Positions 16,611-24,078 of a DNA stretch of 64,000 nt are shown here, one piece after another. The notes under the pieces were generated by a model that saw only the letters and a program-made list of their open reading frames with translations, was not told the DNA's origin and made no database searches. The position numbers and the translations under genes are program-made. Each line of letters begins with the position of its first letter. Within the stretch, counting starts at the first letter, position 1. The DNA lies in NCBI GenBank assembly GCA_035627835.1, contig DASPKX010000069.1, forward strand, positions 11,845 to 75,844, in the 5' to 3' direction. Source of the stretch: DASPKX01 sp035627835. Its GTDB lineage: Bacteria > Verrucomicrobiota > Verrucomicrobiia > Limisphaerales > SXQI01.

Positions 16611-17921
16611 TTAAACCTGGAACCAGCTCTTATCAAATTCCAAGCGGCCGCCTTTGCGGATGGCTTCGTTGGTCTTGATTGCGATCACTGCTGAGGTGTA
16701 GCCCGCTTCCCACCCGGCGCTCGGCTGCTTCTTCTCGTTGATGTTCGCCACGAACTCTTCGAGCGCGTAGAACAAGGGAGTGTCGCTGTCAGAAGCGCCT
16801 TCAGCGGGTTTCTTGCCCTGCGCAAGGAGCTTCGTGGCGTTGGCGACCAGGGCGATGCCCGTTTCTTTGAAGAATTCTTCTTTGCGAGCGTAGACTTCCC
16901 AGCCGAGGAGTGGAGAATCGACTTCCTTGAACATCCAGGCGCGCTGGTCGCGGAGCATGAGGGCACTCTCGGTGCCGTAGAAGACGTCGTAGCTGCCTTC
17001 GAAGGAGTTGCCCAACGTGGCGGTGTAAACGAACCGTTGCTTGCGGGGAAACTCGATTACGGCCTGGATCGTGTCGGGCACATCGCGGCCATCGCTCCAT
17101 TCGATGATGCCGCCGAAGCCGGTGGCGGCGATGGGGAGGCTGTTGAAATACCAGGAGGCGACATCCACCTGGTGCACGCCGACTTCCCCGATGAGGCCAG
17201 TGGAAAGCTCGCTGTCCAAGCGCCAGTTGAGTTCCTTCTCGCGATCTGCGTTGGGTGAAGCGCGGCGCCAGCTTTGGCGTTTGTGATATTGGCCGCGACC
17301 GAACAGGCCTTTGCCCATAGCGCCGGAACGGACGAAGTTCAGCACGTGATGGTGCTGCGGATTGGCCCGATATTGCAGGCCGACCTGGAATATCTGGGCG
17401 CTCGCATTTTTCGCAGCCTGCGCAATCGCCTTGGCGTCTTCAACGCTGTGGGCCATGGGAGCTTCGCAATAGACATGCTTCCCCGCCTGGAGAGCTTCGA
17501 TGACGATCTGCTTGTGCTGATGCGTTGGGGTGGCAACAACGACGGCCTGCACGTTTTTGTTGTCGAGCAGCTCCTTGTAGTTCTCGTGCTTGGAGGCTTT
17601 TGCCGCTGCATCGCCAGCACGACGGAGTGAGGCGGCGTAAGTTTCGGCAACTGCAACAACAGGAGCGTTGGGCAACCGCGCGAGGGTTGCGAGGATGTCC
17701 TTTCCCTGAGCGCCAAGCCCGATGACGCCGAAGTTCACCGGAGGGCCGGCCTGCTTCTCCTTAAAGTTAGGATCGGCCTTCGGCACCGGGAGCGTCTTCT
17801 GCTCGTCTGCAGATTGGGCGGTGATCTCCACGCCGCCCATCATCATCATCATGGAAGCGAAGGAGCTTCCCTTAATGAAGTCCCGGCGGTTGAACGAGTA
17901 GTCAGGCTTGGATTTTTTCAT
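16611..17921 (-). CDS. Tat-exported Gfo/Idh/MocA-family oxidoreductase
   Basis: 436 residues. The N-terminus has a Tat motif, NRRDFIKGSSFASMMMMMGG. The NAD(P)-binding Rossmann domain begins about residue 62 with VNFGVIGLGAQGKDIL and has VVVATPTHQHKQI and HVYCEAPMAHSVEDAK, where the EAP tripeptide replaces the common EKP: the lysine, usually taken as catalytic, is missing. The C-terminal half-barrel has NWRLDSELSTGLIGEVGVHQVD and continues to residue 436. Exported enzymes of this type act on oxidised or methylated sugars, with cofactor carried through the Tat route. The gene is 68 bases after the ThuA-DUF1080 gene on the same strand. The Lys-to-Ala change deserves a check. Confidence 0.93.
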   Translation of the reverse strand: MKKSKPDYSFNRRDFIKGSSFASMMMMMGGVEITAQSADEQKTLPVPKADPNFKEKQAGPPVNFGVIGLGAQGKDILATLARLPNAPVVAVAETYAASLRRAGDAAAKASKHENYKELLDNKNVQAVVVATPTHQHKQIVIEALQAGKHVYCEAPMAHSVEDAKAIAQAAKNASAQIFQVGLQYRANPQHHHVLNFVRSGAMGKGLFGRGQYHKRQSWRRASPNADREKELNWRLDSELSTGLIGEVGVHQVDVASWYFNSLPIAATGFGGIIEWSDGRDVPDTIQAVIEFPRKQRFVYTATLGNSFEGSYDVFYGTESALMLRDQRAWMFKEVDSPLLGWEVYARKEEFFKETGIALVANATKLLAQGKKPAEGASDSDTPLFYALEEFVANINEKKQPSAGWEAGYTSAVIAIKTNEAIRKGGRLEFDKSWFQV

Positions 17922-17989
17922 GCGACAGTCAGCGATCGGGCAAAAGTTGCCTTAATATGTAGCGCCAGTAACGGCTCGTCACAACTCGC

Positions 17990-19351
17990 TTACTTGAGGG
18001 CCTTGACGCGGATGTTGCGGAAAGCCACGGCGCCATGGTCGCCCTGGAGGAACACTGGGCCTGGCTGGTCCAGGTTGTCGTCCAACTGGCTTCCAGTGGC
18101 TTTGGTGACTTCGACATTGTCATGAACCTTCACGCCGTTCAGATAAACGGTGATGCGGTTGCCCTGGATGGTGGCTTCGACTTCCTGCCATTCACCGGGA
18201 CGGCGGGAGGCGAACATGGAAACGGGCTTGGTGTTATAGATGGCGCCGTTGCCGCCCATGCCGGGCTTGTTGCCTTCAAAGTCGTCGAGGATTTGGATCT
18301 CGTAGCGGCCACGAAGATAGAACCCGCTGTTGCTGCCCTTGGGGACTTGATACTCGTAGCGCACGGTAAAGTCGCGGAACTTTTCTTCACTAATGAGGTC
18401 TGTGCCGTGGACATCTTTGCTGGCGGTGTTCACGAGCATGCCGTTTTGCACGCTCCAGCTCTTGGCGCCGTTCGGGTTGCGGAGCTTCCAGCCTGAAAGG
18501 TCCTTCCCGTTGAACAAAGCTTTGAACCCTTGTTTGCGCTCTTCATCGCTGATCTTGTAGGAGTAATCCTGCGGCTCGGAATCGCCCTTCTCCAGGCCGA
18601 GAGCCCAGCGGATGCCGCCGAGGATGTGGTCCTGGTATTTGTCGCTGGTCCAGACATCTTCACGATGGCCGAGCGAGGTGTAGAAGACTTTTCCTTTGCC
18701 CACAGTCTTGCACCAGGCGATCGGATAATCGCCGGGGGCCTTGGTGTTTGGATGCTTGTCCAAGTTCAACAGGCGATGCACGCCGTTGGATTGGAAGCTC
18801 TTCATCAAATAGATCTCATCGAAAACGGTGTAGCTCGTGCCGAGCGGCTTGGTGGATGGGTGGTTCGGGGAGTGGTTGAGGCACTCGACCCCGGCTTGCT
18901 CGTGGTGGACCAGGAATTCGCCACCGAGCATGTCGATGAAGGGGCGGAAGCCATGGAAGGTGTCGCTGGCAGAGTGCATGCCAACGAAGCCTTTGCCGGA
19001 CTTCACCCAATCGATGAACGCTTGCGGATCGGGCACAGCGAGGTCGCCGGTAGTGTTCGCGAAAATGATGGCGTCGTAGTTCTTGAGCGCTTCCTTGCTC
19101 ATCTTTTCGCGGACGTCCGTGTCGTCTTTGCCGTCCTTGCCGCCGCGCGCGTAGTCAACAGTGAAATCACCCGTGCGCTTGGCGAGGCCATCAAGGACCG
19201 CTTCGGCAATAGGGATGGAGCTGTGGCGAAAGCCTTTGGTGGCGGTGACGACGAGCACACGCTTGGCTTCAGCAGCGTGCAAGGCAGCCGCAAGCAGCAA
19301 GGCGCTGGCTGCCAACATTGTGCGACGGAACAGGCGAACGGTTTGGTTCAT
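17990..19351 (-). CDS. Secreted ThuA-like / DUF1080 fusion protein
   Basis: 453 residues with signal peptide (about 1-28, ending LHAAEA). Residues 30-265 are a ThuA-like domain (class I glutamine-amidotransferase fold: KRVLVVTATKGFRHSSIP, YDAIIFANTTGDL, GKGFVGMHSASDTFHGF, VFYTSLGHREDVW). Residues about 280-453 are a DUF1080/3-keto-disaccharide hydrolase domain (GFKALFNGKDLSGWKLR, SNSGFYLRGRYEIQI, ITVYLNGVKVHDNVEV). This fusion is common in Verrucomicrobia and Planctomycetes; ThuA proteins take part in trehalose/sucrose oxidation to 3-keto forms in Rhizobium. It begins the minus-strand unit with the oxidoreductase 68 bases downstream. Catalysis by each half is inferred from the families. Confidence 0.92.
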   Translation of the reverse strand: MNQTVRLFRRTMLAASALLLAAALHAAEAKRVLVVTATKGFRHSSIPIAEAVLDGLAKRTGDFTVDYARGGKDGKDDTDVREKMSKEALKNYDAIIFANTTGDLAVPDPQAFIDWVKSGKGFVGMHSASDTFHGFRPFIDMLGGEFLVHHEQAGVECLNHSPNHPSTKPLGTSYTVFDEIYLMKSFQSNGVHRLLNLDKHPNTKAPGDYPIAWCKTVGKGKVFYTSLGHREDVWTSDKYQDHILGGIRWALGLEKGDSEPQDYSYKISDEERKQGFKALFNGKDLSGWKLRNPNGAKSWSVQNGMLVNTASKDVHGTDLISEEKFRDFTVRYEYQVPKGSNSGFYLRGRYEIQILDDFEGNKPGMGGNGAIYNTKPVSMFASRRPGEWQEVEATIQGNRITVYLNGVKVHDNVEVTKATGSQLDDNLDQPGPVFLQGDHGAVAFRNIRVKALK

Positions 19352-19992
19352 AAAAATCTACACTCCTAAACTGGTTTTCAGCGCGGTGGCGCTGCCATCT
19401 GGGACCCCGCTTGTTTACCCTGATCCAATTCAGGGTCAAGGTTGTTTGCTTGGGGCGCGGGTCGATTGGCTTCTGTCTTTGACGCCAGCAGATCCCGCAT
19501 CTTCAAAATGACTTCTCTGCCCTAGAAGCGTTTTGGACTGGCGCTCACTCCCCCCCATAAAAATGACTATGTTTTTGCCCTTTGAGTGTGTTTTGCGGGG
19601 GTTTTAGTGTGTTTTTGAGTGGGTTTTTTGTGTGTCAGGGACTGTGTTTTGGACGTTGCCGCCCTGCATGCTTCATACCCGCAGCAACGATAAACGGGTG
19701 CAGACCGAGTCTCCGACTGAGACGGAGAGTAAGTCGTCTGCCTGATCACTGCCCACCTAGATGTTTGTGGCACCAGCCTCGGCGCGAATCAATATGGACT
19801 TGTAACGTAACTTGCCAAGCGCGTCAACCGTTTTTTACAACGGTTACAAGGGCAGCGGGTGAACAGCAGAACGCAGGGCTCTCAGAAAAGTTCGCAGAGA
19901 GGCCAAGGGGGAGCGGTGTTTCGCAGGATAGATGACGCAGACAAGAGGCTCGTGGGTTTGCGAGAGATTCTGCAGTTCTTTACCATAGCGGA
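19352..19992. other. Intergenic region with GT-rich tract and small inverted repeats
   Basis: No credible gene is seen in these 641 bases. Besides the GT-rich tract listed separately, there is an inverted repeat AACCGTT-TTTTAC-AACGGTT at 19826-19845. A minus-strand frame (19567-19773) exists, but its product is a low-complexity string of Thr, Lys and His created by the tract and I do not call it. The promoter of the ThuA-DUF1080 gene must lie near 19352-19450. Confidence 0.55.
19571..19650 (+). repeat. GT-rich low-complexity tract
   Basis: About 80 bases of the plus strand are almost pure G and T, with irregular repeats of GAGTGTGTTTTG, TAGTGTGTTTTTGAG and TTTTTTGTGTGTC. Several runs of three to five G are present. 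Such strand asymmetry is unlike the surrounding sequence of balanced composition. No exact repeat unit is conserved. Confidence 0.7.
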
Positions 19993-20364
19993 ATGAAAAC
20001 GAGCGTTTCCGTGCTGGTCATCGCGGCGCTCTTTGTCGCCCTGCTCCTTAGTTGGGAACTCTTGGATTTTTGGCGCTCGAAAACGGAAAGCTGCGACAGG
20101 ATAAATACTTCCGCAGTAGAGGGGAGTCTCGTTGTTTCGCTAAGGGCTCTTGAACTCTTGCGCAGCAATGAAGTCGCTGCAGCGTATTTGCGATTGCAGA
20201 ACCACGCTTACGCTTGTGGGACCATGCTTTTGCAATCCGAGGAAGCACAGGCCGATCCGGGCATTCGCAGCTTGGCCGAGGAGCTTTATGCACTTCGGAA
20301 CACCAACGGCACACACACGTCAACCATGGTTGAGAGGCGTTTTCAGGAGCTGTTAGAGAAATAG
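19993..20364 (+). CDS. Small membrane-anchored protein of unknown function
   Basis: 123 residues, family not recognised. The N-terminus is one hydrophobic helix (about 5-24, VSVLVIAALFVALLLSWELL) that could be a membrane anchor or uncleaved signal. The rest is mostly helical, with CDRINTSAVEGSLVVSLRAL, ALRNTNGTHTSTM and a charged end ERRFQELLEK. It is flanked by non-coding sequence, with the Imm50-like gene 126 bases downstream. Its AT-richer codons differ from the surrounding core genes, in keeping with an accessory region. Coding is likely because the frame and hydrophobic start are coherent. Confidence 0.6.
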   Translation: MKTSVSVLVIAALFVALLLSWELLDFWRSKTESCDRINTSAVEGSLVVSLRALELLRSNEVAAAYLRLQNHAYACGTMLLQSEEAQADPGIRSLAEELYALRNTNGTHTSTMVERRFQELLEK

Positions 20365-20420
20365 CGCAGGATCGAGGCAGAACAGATGGCCGGGTGAACG
20401 CGGCGCGACTTACCGCAAAT

Positions 20421-20462
20421 CAAAGGCCAACCACCCAAAAGCAAAGGCCAACCACCCAAAAG
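20421..20462 (+). repeat. 21-bp tandem repeat, two copies
   Basis: The unit CAAAGGCCAACCACCCAAAAG occurs twice head to tail (one base is dropped here in no copy; both are identical) and is followed by CAAAG, the start of a third. It ends 28 bases before the ATG of the Imm50-like gene, so copy number could affect its leader. Confidence 0.9.
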
Positions 20463-20490
20463 CAAAGTAGGCGATGAGTCACCACACATC

Positions 20491-20958
20491 ATGAATGCGC
20501 GATTGGAAGAACTTATTGAAGGCAGCGAACGTCTCACCTCGGTGTTCGGCGCTTGGCCAACATTCCACGATGCAGAAGTTGTGGAGCTGTATTTTGAGCG
20601 CGGGGAAGTCAACGAAGCGAGGAACGTCTTTGAGTTGCCGCGGCTGCTCGTCAAAGTTTTGCTGTTCGATGAGTATATGGGCCGGTTGCCGTTCGAGCAT
20701 CAAAGTATCGCGACGATCCTATTCAATGAGATTGAAGGGTTCTCAATGAAGGACTTTAATTATCAAAACGCAATCTACGGCTTGGACATTGAACCTTTTG
20801 AACGGGAGCCCACGCGTTTCAAGGTCTGTTTTGATGGGGCCTTCGGAATGAGCGCAGAGTTCAGATCCTCGGGCATTAAGGTGTTGAGCGTCATCGCATC
20901 GCAGCGAGGGGTCAGACCTGAGCTGGGTTTTGCGGAAAGTGACATGAAGGCCAGGTAG
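20491..20958 (+). CDS. Imm50-like immunity-type protein, orphan
   Basis: 155 residues. Near the N-terminus LTSVFGAWPTFHDAEVVELY matches the Imm50 signature (FGxWPxFHDAEV), followed by a predicted beta-rich body (LLVKVLLFDEY, STILFNEIEGFSMKDFNYQNA-like strands). Imm50 proteins are predicted immunity factors of polymorphic toxin systems, but many genomes carry them alone. No toxin or secretion gene is visible on either side: upstream is a small membrane protein and downstream is a 479-base non-coding stretch. Function as an immunity protein is inferred from that one motif. Confidence 0.65.
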   Translation: MNARLEELIEGSERLTSVFGAWPTFHDAEVVELYFERGEVNEARNVFELPRLLVKVLLFDEYMGRLPFEHQSIATILFNEIEGFSMKDFNYQNAIYGLDIEPFEREPTRFKVCFDGAFGMSAEFRSSGIKVLSVIASQRGVRPELGFAESDMKAR

Positions 20959-21437
20959 GCAACGATCCAGAACAGGGATGCAAACGGTCGTGCACTGCTT
21001 AAGGTCACGTTAGTAAGGGGGATGTTGTTGAGAACTGATCCAAGATCGAGTGGCTTCACTGCGTTGTGGGTTTTGTGCGCCTCCATACGGAGGCTGGCAT
21101 ATGTGAGGATGTTTAACCCACGGGCTGCGCTGGCGCTTGCCCATGGGCTAGTCTGTTTGGCCACATCCGTGGCCAGCAAATATATGAGGGGATGGCGCCG
21201 TATTCAGCCTAACGGGAAGGACTCAACCTGAAGGTTGAGGCTACAAGGAGGAAGCTTGCCGTCGGGTTGAAAGATTTCTGACTTGTAGAAGCCGTCCCAC
21301 TCACCTCCGCACCGAGCGTGCGGGGATGACGAATAATATAGCCCAACGGCTTGCGCTGCTCTGTGGGGGCCGCCAAGGCTCAGGAAGACGCAGCGGCCGC
21401 GAGGTCGGAACTGGCAAGTGCGCCTGAGCATTGCGAT
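20959..21437. other. Non-coding region with four clustered hairpins
   Basis: No gene is called in these 479 bases. Four inverted repeats lie within 160 bases: GCCTCC-ATAC-GGAGGC (21079-21094), CCCACGGGC with GCCCATGGG (21117-21147, one mismatch that becomes a G-U pair on the minus strand), TGGCCAC-ATCC-GTGGCCA (21158-21175) and CTCAACCT-GA-AGGTTGAG (21222-21239). A frame at 21022-21231 spans them but looks accidental. Further on, TAGAAGCCGTC at 21286-21296 repeats the end of the MITE-like element at 22568. It may be a structured RNA or dispersed repeat. Confidence 0.5.
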
Positions 21438-22298
21438 TTACTGAGCGCCTGGCCTTTTGGCGGGCGGTTTGTATTCGGCGTGCCAGGAGAGTTGCCAAAG
21501 CTTTTCCAAGGGGACGGTCTCGCTGTGGCCGTCGTAGAAGCCGATGTTAATCCCGCCGGGCAAAGTCTCCTTGATCGCAGCCGCTGGTGGGGGCGAGGAC
21601 GGAGCGCGTCCGTGCCGCGGAATGGCGAAGATTTCCATGCCGCGCGGATAGAAGTGCTCCGGTGGGCGGCCGCGATTTGCATCGTGCGGCCGCAGAAGAT
21701 TGGTGGAGGGAAGATCGATCGCATGCGGCGTGGCGGCGAGGTCGGTGGCATCACCGAGCAGCGGGGTGCGGGCGGGTTCGATAACACGAGTTTCGCTTGT
21801 GAAAAGATCTTTGGCGCGCAAAGGGGTCTTGCCGAGCTTGTAGAGAGAAGCTTCCAGGAAATGGAAGTTCACCCCAAAGCTTGCGTGATTGGTGGCGCGA
21901 AACTCGTAGCGATTCTGTGGGTCGGCGCCAAGGCCTCCATACCAATTGGCTCCCCAAGCGCCCAGGGTGCTCGCATTTAGGTGATCTTCGCGGATGGGAG
22001 CCGTGGGGCAAATCCAGGCCCCGTTAGTTTTCTGCATTTCACCAAGCCACCACTCGAAGATCTCGGGCTCAGCCAGGTTAGGGGCATCCTGAGCAGCGAG
22101 AAGAAAGCTAAGGGTGATCTGGCGGGATTGTCCGAGGCAGCGGGCGGTCTGGGCTTTGCGTTTGGCACGGGAGAGGGTTGGCAGCAGGAGTGAGGCGAGT
22201 ATGGCGACGATGGCAATAACGACGAGCAGCTCAATAAGGGTGAAGGCCCCGCGCCTTCGCAGCAATGCCCGCGCATGGGATTGCGCCATCAGAGACAT
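21438..22298 (-). CDS. Prepilin-type secreted protein (type IV pilin/pseudopilin-like)
   Basis: 286 residues. The N-terminus holds a class III prepilin signal: RRRGAFTLIELLVVIAIVAI, with cleavage expected after Gly, Phe as residue +1 and Glu5 in place. The C-terminus ends with GFYDGHSETVPLEKLW near residues 265-280, the H-x-G-type trailer typical of the very large pseudopilin families of Verrucomicrobia and Planctomycetes (DUF1559-like). The middle contains an ICPTAP and NWYGGLG-type region like relatives that have a small beta sheet. No pilus assembly genes are near, which is normal for these dispersed families. ATG at 22298 or at 22289 are both possible starts. Confidence 0.88.
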   Translation of the reverse strand: MSLMAQSHARALLRRRGAFTLIELLVVIAIVAILASLLLPTLSRAKRKAQTARCLGQSRQITLSFLLAAQDAPNLAEPEIFEWWLGEMQKTNGAWICPTAPIREDHLNASTLGAWGANWYGGLGADPQNRYEFRATNHASFGVNFHFLEASLYKLGKTPLRAKDLFTSETRVIEPARTPLLGDATDLAATPHAIDLPSTNLLRPHDANRGRPPEHFYPRGMEIFAIPRHGRAPSSPPPAAAIKETLPGGINIGFYDGHSETVPLEKLWQLSWHAEYKPPAKRPGAQ

Positions 22299-22819
22299 TG
22301 AAGATTAATATCAGTATTAAGGGCCGGACGGCAATTGGAATCGGGACGCTGCGCTTGCCGGCGCCACGTGTTATTGCCCCAAATGCTCGAAGAACGGGCT
22401 GCTTCGCTGCCACAGCCGCACCGTGCGTCCCCTGTTTTTTCGCGAATCATCTGCGGGCCTGCCCAATGTCCAGCTTCCAGAGCCCATTCTCCTTGGCTTA
22501 AGCATGTGCGTGTTCCGCTCCTGACATCGCCATATCGCTGCACATAAGCGATGGCGCGGGTTTGTCGTAGAAGCCGTCTCAGAAATACCCAAGCAGCGTC
22601 TTGCGGGTTTTCTGGCCGGATGCTTCGTTGCTCCTGAGTCGCACATCCATGCGGATATGCTCCTTCGCCGCGCCTCGCCTCCAGCCAAAATCGCTCGCAA
22701 TCCACTTGCTGGTTATTCATGAGACGGCTTCTAGTGAAGGCACGGCACGAGTGACTGGAGTGCGGAAGGAATGATAGAATAAGCTAACAAAATCAAAGAT
22801 GGCGGCGTACAACCTACTC
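22299..22819. other. Intergenic region containing a MITE-like element
   Basis: 521 bases with no gene that I support. A hairpin ATCGCT-GCACATA-AGCGAT lies at 22534-22552, and the element with terminal inverted repeats, listed separately, at 22568-22733. A frame on the minus strand (22289-22720) crosses the element but is a product of it rather than a gene. Confidence 0.6.
22568..22733. mobile_element. MITE-like element, 162 bp, TA-flanked terminal inverted repeats
   Basis: A perfect 12-bp terminal inverted repeat, GAAGCCGTCTCA at 22570-22581 and its reverse complement at 22720-22731, encloses 138 bases. Each end is flanked by TA (22568-22569 and 22732-22733), as expected of the TA target duplication made by IS630/Tc1-mariner transposases. 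No transposase is encoded, so it would be a non-autonomous miniature element. A part-copy of the end, TAGAAGCCGTC, recurs at 21286-21296. Family assignment rests on the TA flanks alone. Confidence 0.7.
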
Positions 22820-23362
22820 ATGAAAGCCTTCCGACGCATCATCCTTGCTTCCGCCGCGGCCGCTTGCATTGGACACGCCTGCGGACAACTCCTCCCTCCG
22901 GAAGGTGACGGCGCCGCCGGAGGAGCGAAGGCAGTAGAACTGCCAATGCTTCAAGGCGCGTGGCAAGGGTTCCGAGAGGAGAATGTGTTCAGCGATCAAC
23001 CGCCCGAGAAGGTCACGATCACGATCACTGGTTCCGCCTTGCGCTTCCATCGCGAGACAAACTTTTGGTTTGAGACAACCTTCACCCTGCCAGCGGGAAC
23101 AAATCCGCAACAATTGCACGCCACGATCAAGGCCGCGCCAGCCCCACAGGCGGACAGTGTTGGCCAAGTCGTCGGCGCAATCATCAAGGTCGAACATGAC
23201 ACGCTAACAATTGCGGATTACCCGATAAATGAACCCGCGCCTAAAACTTTTGCAGAGGCGAAGGGGCGTTATGTGCTCAAGAAAGTTCAACCTCCCGCTA
23301 AGACAAGCGAATCCAAGGTTCCTGAAAAGAGTGCGACGCAGAAAATCACCCCGCTAGGCTGA
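22820..23362 (+). CDS. Secreted TIGR03067-like protein
   Basis: 180 residues from the ATG at 22820, seven codons inside the longest frame; MKAFRRIILASAAAACIGHACG is a signal peptide and may be a lipoprotein signal, with Cys22 or the following residues as processing site. The body fits the Planctomycete/Verrucomicrobial TIGR03067 type: a LQGAWQGFREE opening, then VTITITGSALRFH, TTFTLPAGTNPQQLHATI and IKVEHDTLTIADY, all beta strands of a lipocalin-like barrel. The C-terminus is a flexible Lys/Pro stretch. No partner gene is evident; the response regulator on the other strand is convergent. Confidence 0.72.
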   Translation: MKAFRRIILASAAAACIGHACGQLLPPEGDGAAGGAKAVELPMLQGAWQGFREENVFSDQPPEKVTITITGSALRFHRETNFWFETTFTLPAGTNPQQLHATIKAAPAPQADSVGQVVGAIIKVEHDTLTIADYPINEPAPKTFAEAKGRYVLKKVQPPAKTSESKVPEKSATQKITPLG

Positions 23363-23391
23363 ATATGACTCGGTGACGTTGCTGTGGTGAG

Positions 23392-23844
23392 TCAATGCGC
23401 AGCGGCGCTGCGGTGGCCGCAGAACTCGACTGCCATTTCCTCAAACAATGCTTGGAGATCTTCCAGGCGCGCCGGTTTCTCGAGCACTTTGTTGGCGCCG
23501 ACTTTTTTCGCGGCCTCGAACTGGGCCGGGTTGGCCGAGCCGGTCAGGATAATCACCGGCAGATCGCACAATGGCGGCTCCTGGGCGCGAATCCACTCGA
23601 CGAGGTCGGTCCCTGTTTCACCGTCCATGAGCAAGTCGGTGAGGATCACGTTGGGCATGGGATAAGTGGCACGATCGGCGTACATCCCTGCGCCGAGGAG
23701 GTACGCGCGGGCTTCGCTGCCATTACGGCAAACTGCGGAGAGTCCGCATAAGCCCCGCGTGAGAAGAGCGCGCCGGATGAGCAAGGCGTCATTGGCGTTG
23801 TTCTCCACCACCAGGAACCTCGAATGGTCATTGGTCTGTTCCAA
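23392..23844 (-). CDS. Stand-alone receiver-domain response regulator with altered acidic pocket
   Basis: 150 residues, one receiver domain of the Rcp1-like type. It keeps phosphoacceptor Asp70 (VILTDLLMD), Thr in ILTGSANP and Lys in KVLEKPAR. The N-terminal acidic pair reads VVENNAND: Glu14 is present but the second position is Asn15 where VEDN is usual in this subfamily. That residue helps bind Mg2+, so phosphorylation may be weaker. There is no output domain. No kinase is next to it; the hybrid kinases at 41.8 and 54.7 kb are far away. Probably a link in a phosphorelay. Confidence 0.9.
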   Translation of the reverse strand: MEQTNDHSRFLVVENNANDALLIRRALLTRGLCGLSAVCRNGSEARAYLLGAGMYADRATYPMPNVILTDLLMDGETGTDLVEWIRAQEPPLCDLPVIILTGSANPAQFEAAKKVGANKVLEKPARLEDLQALFEEMAVEFCGHRSAAAH

Positions 23845-24078
23845 TGGTTTTAATCAACCTCAAGGCGGCCAAGGCATCAATTGGCGCGCCCCCGAGTTTG
23901 CTTGTGATTCACGCCTGAAGGAACCAAGGGGGTAACTTCCCGATAGCGGCCCCTTTCGGGTGGAGGGGTTTTCCGCCTGATGGGAGGTGGAGGAAGATTA
24001 GGGGCGCGAACGGAACGCGTCCGCATCTGCCTTGGCTGAGACTTCAGCGGAGAGGTTTAAGAGAATGGACGCCGAGGG

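Noticed and set aside
20491..20958. Toxin-antitoxin or polymorphic-toxin locus
   Set aside because: Only an immunity-like gene is seen; no toxin, secretion or repeat-carrier gene is near enough to propose a system.
21022..21231. 69-codon plus-strand frame across the hairpin cluster
   Set aside because: It is made of the inverted repeats themselves and has no coherent protein pattern.
22289..22720. 143-codon minus-strand frame over the MITE-like element
   Set aside because: It spans the inverted repeat and flanking sequence; no transposase motif is present.
23950..23972. CCCCT...AGGGG followed by TTTT, terminator-like
   Set aside because: It lies between two divergent genes, so nothing ends there; the stem is only 5 bp.
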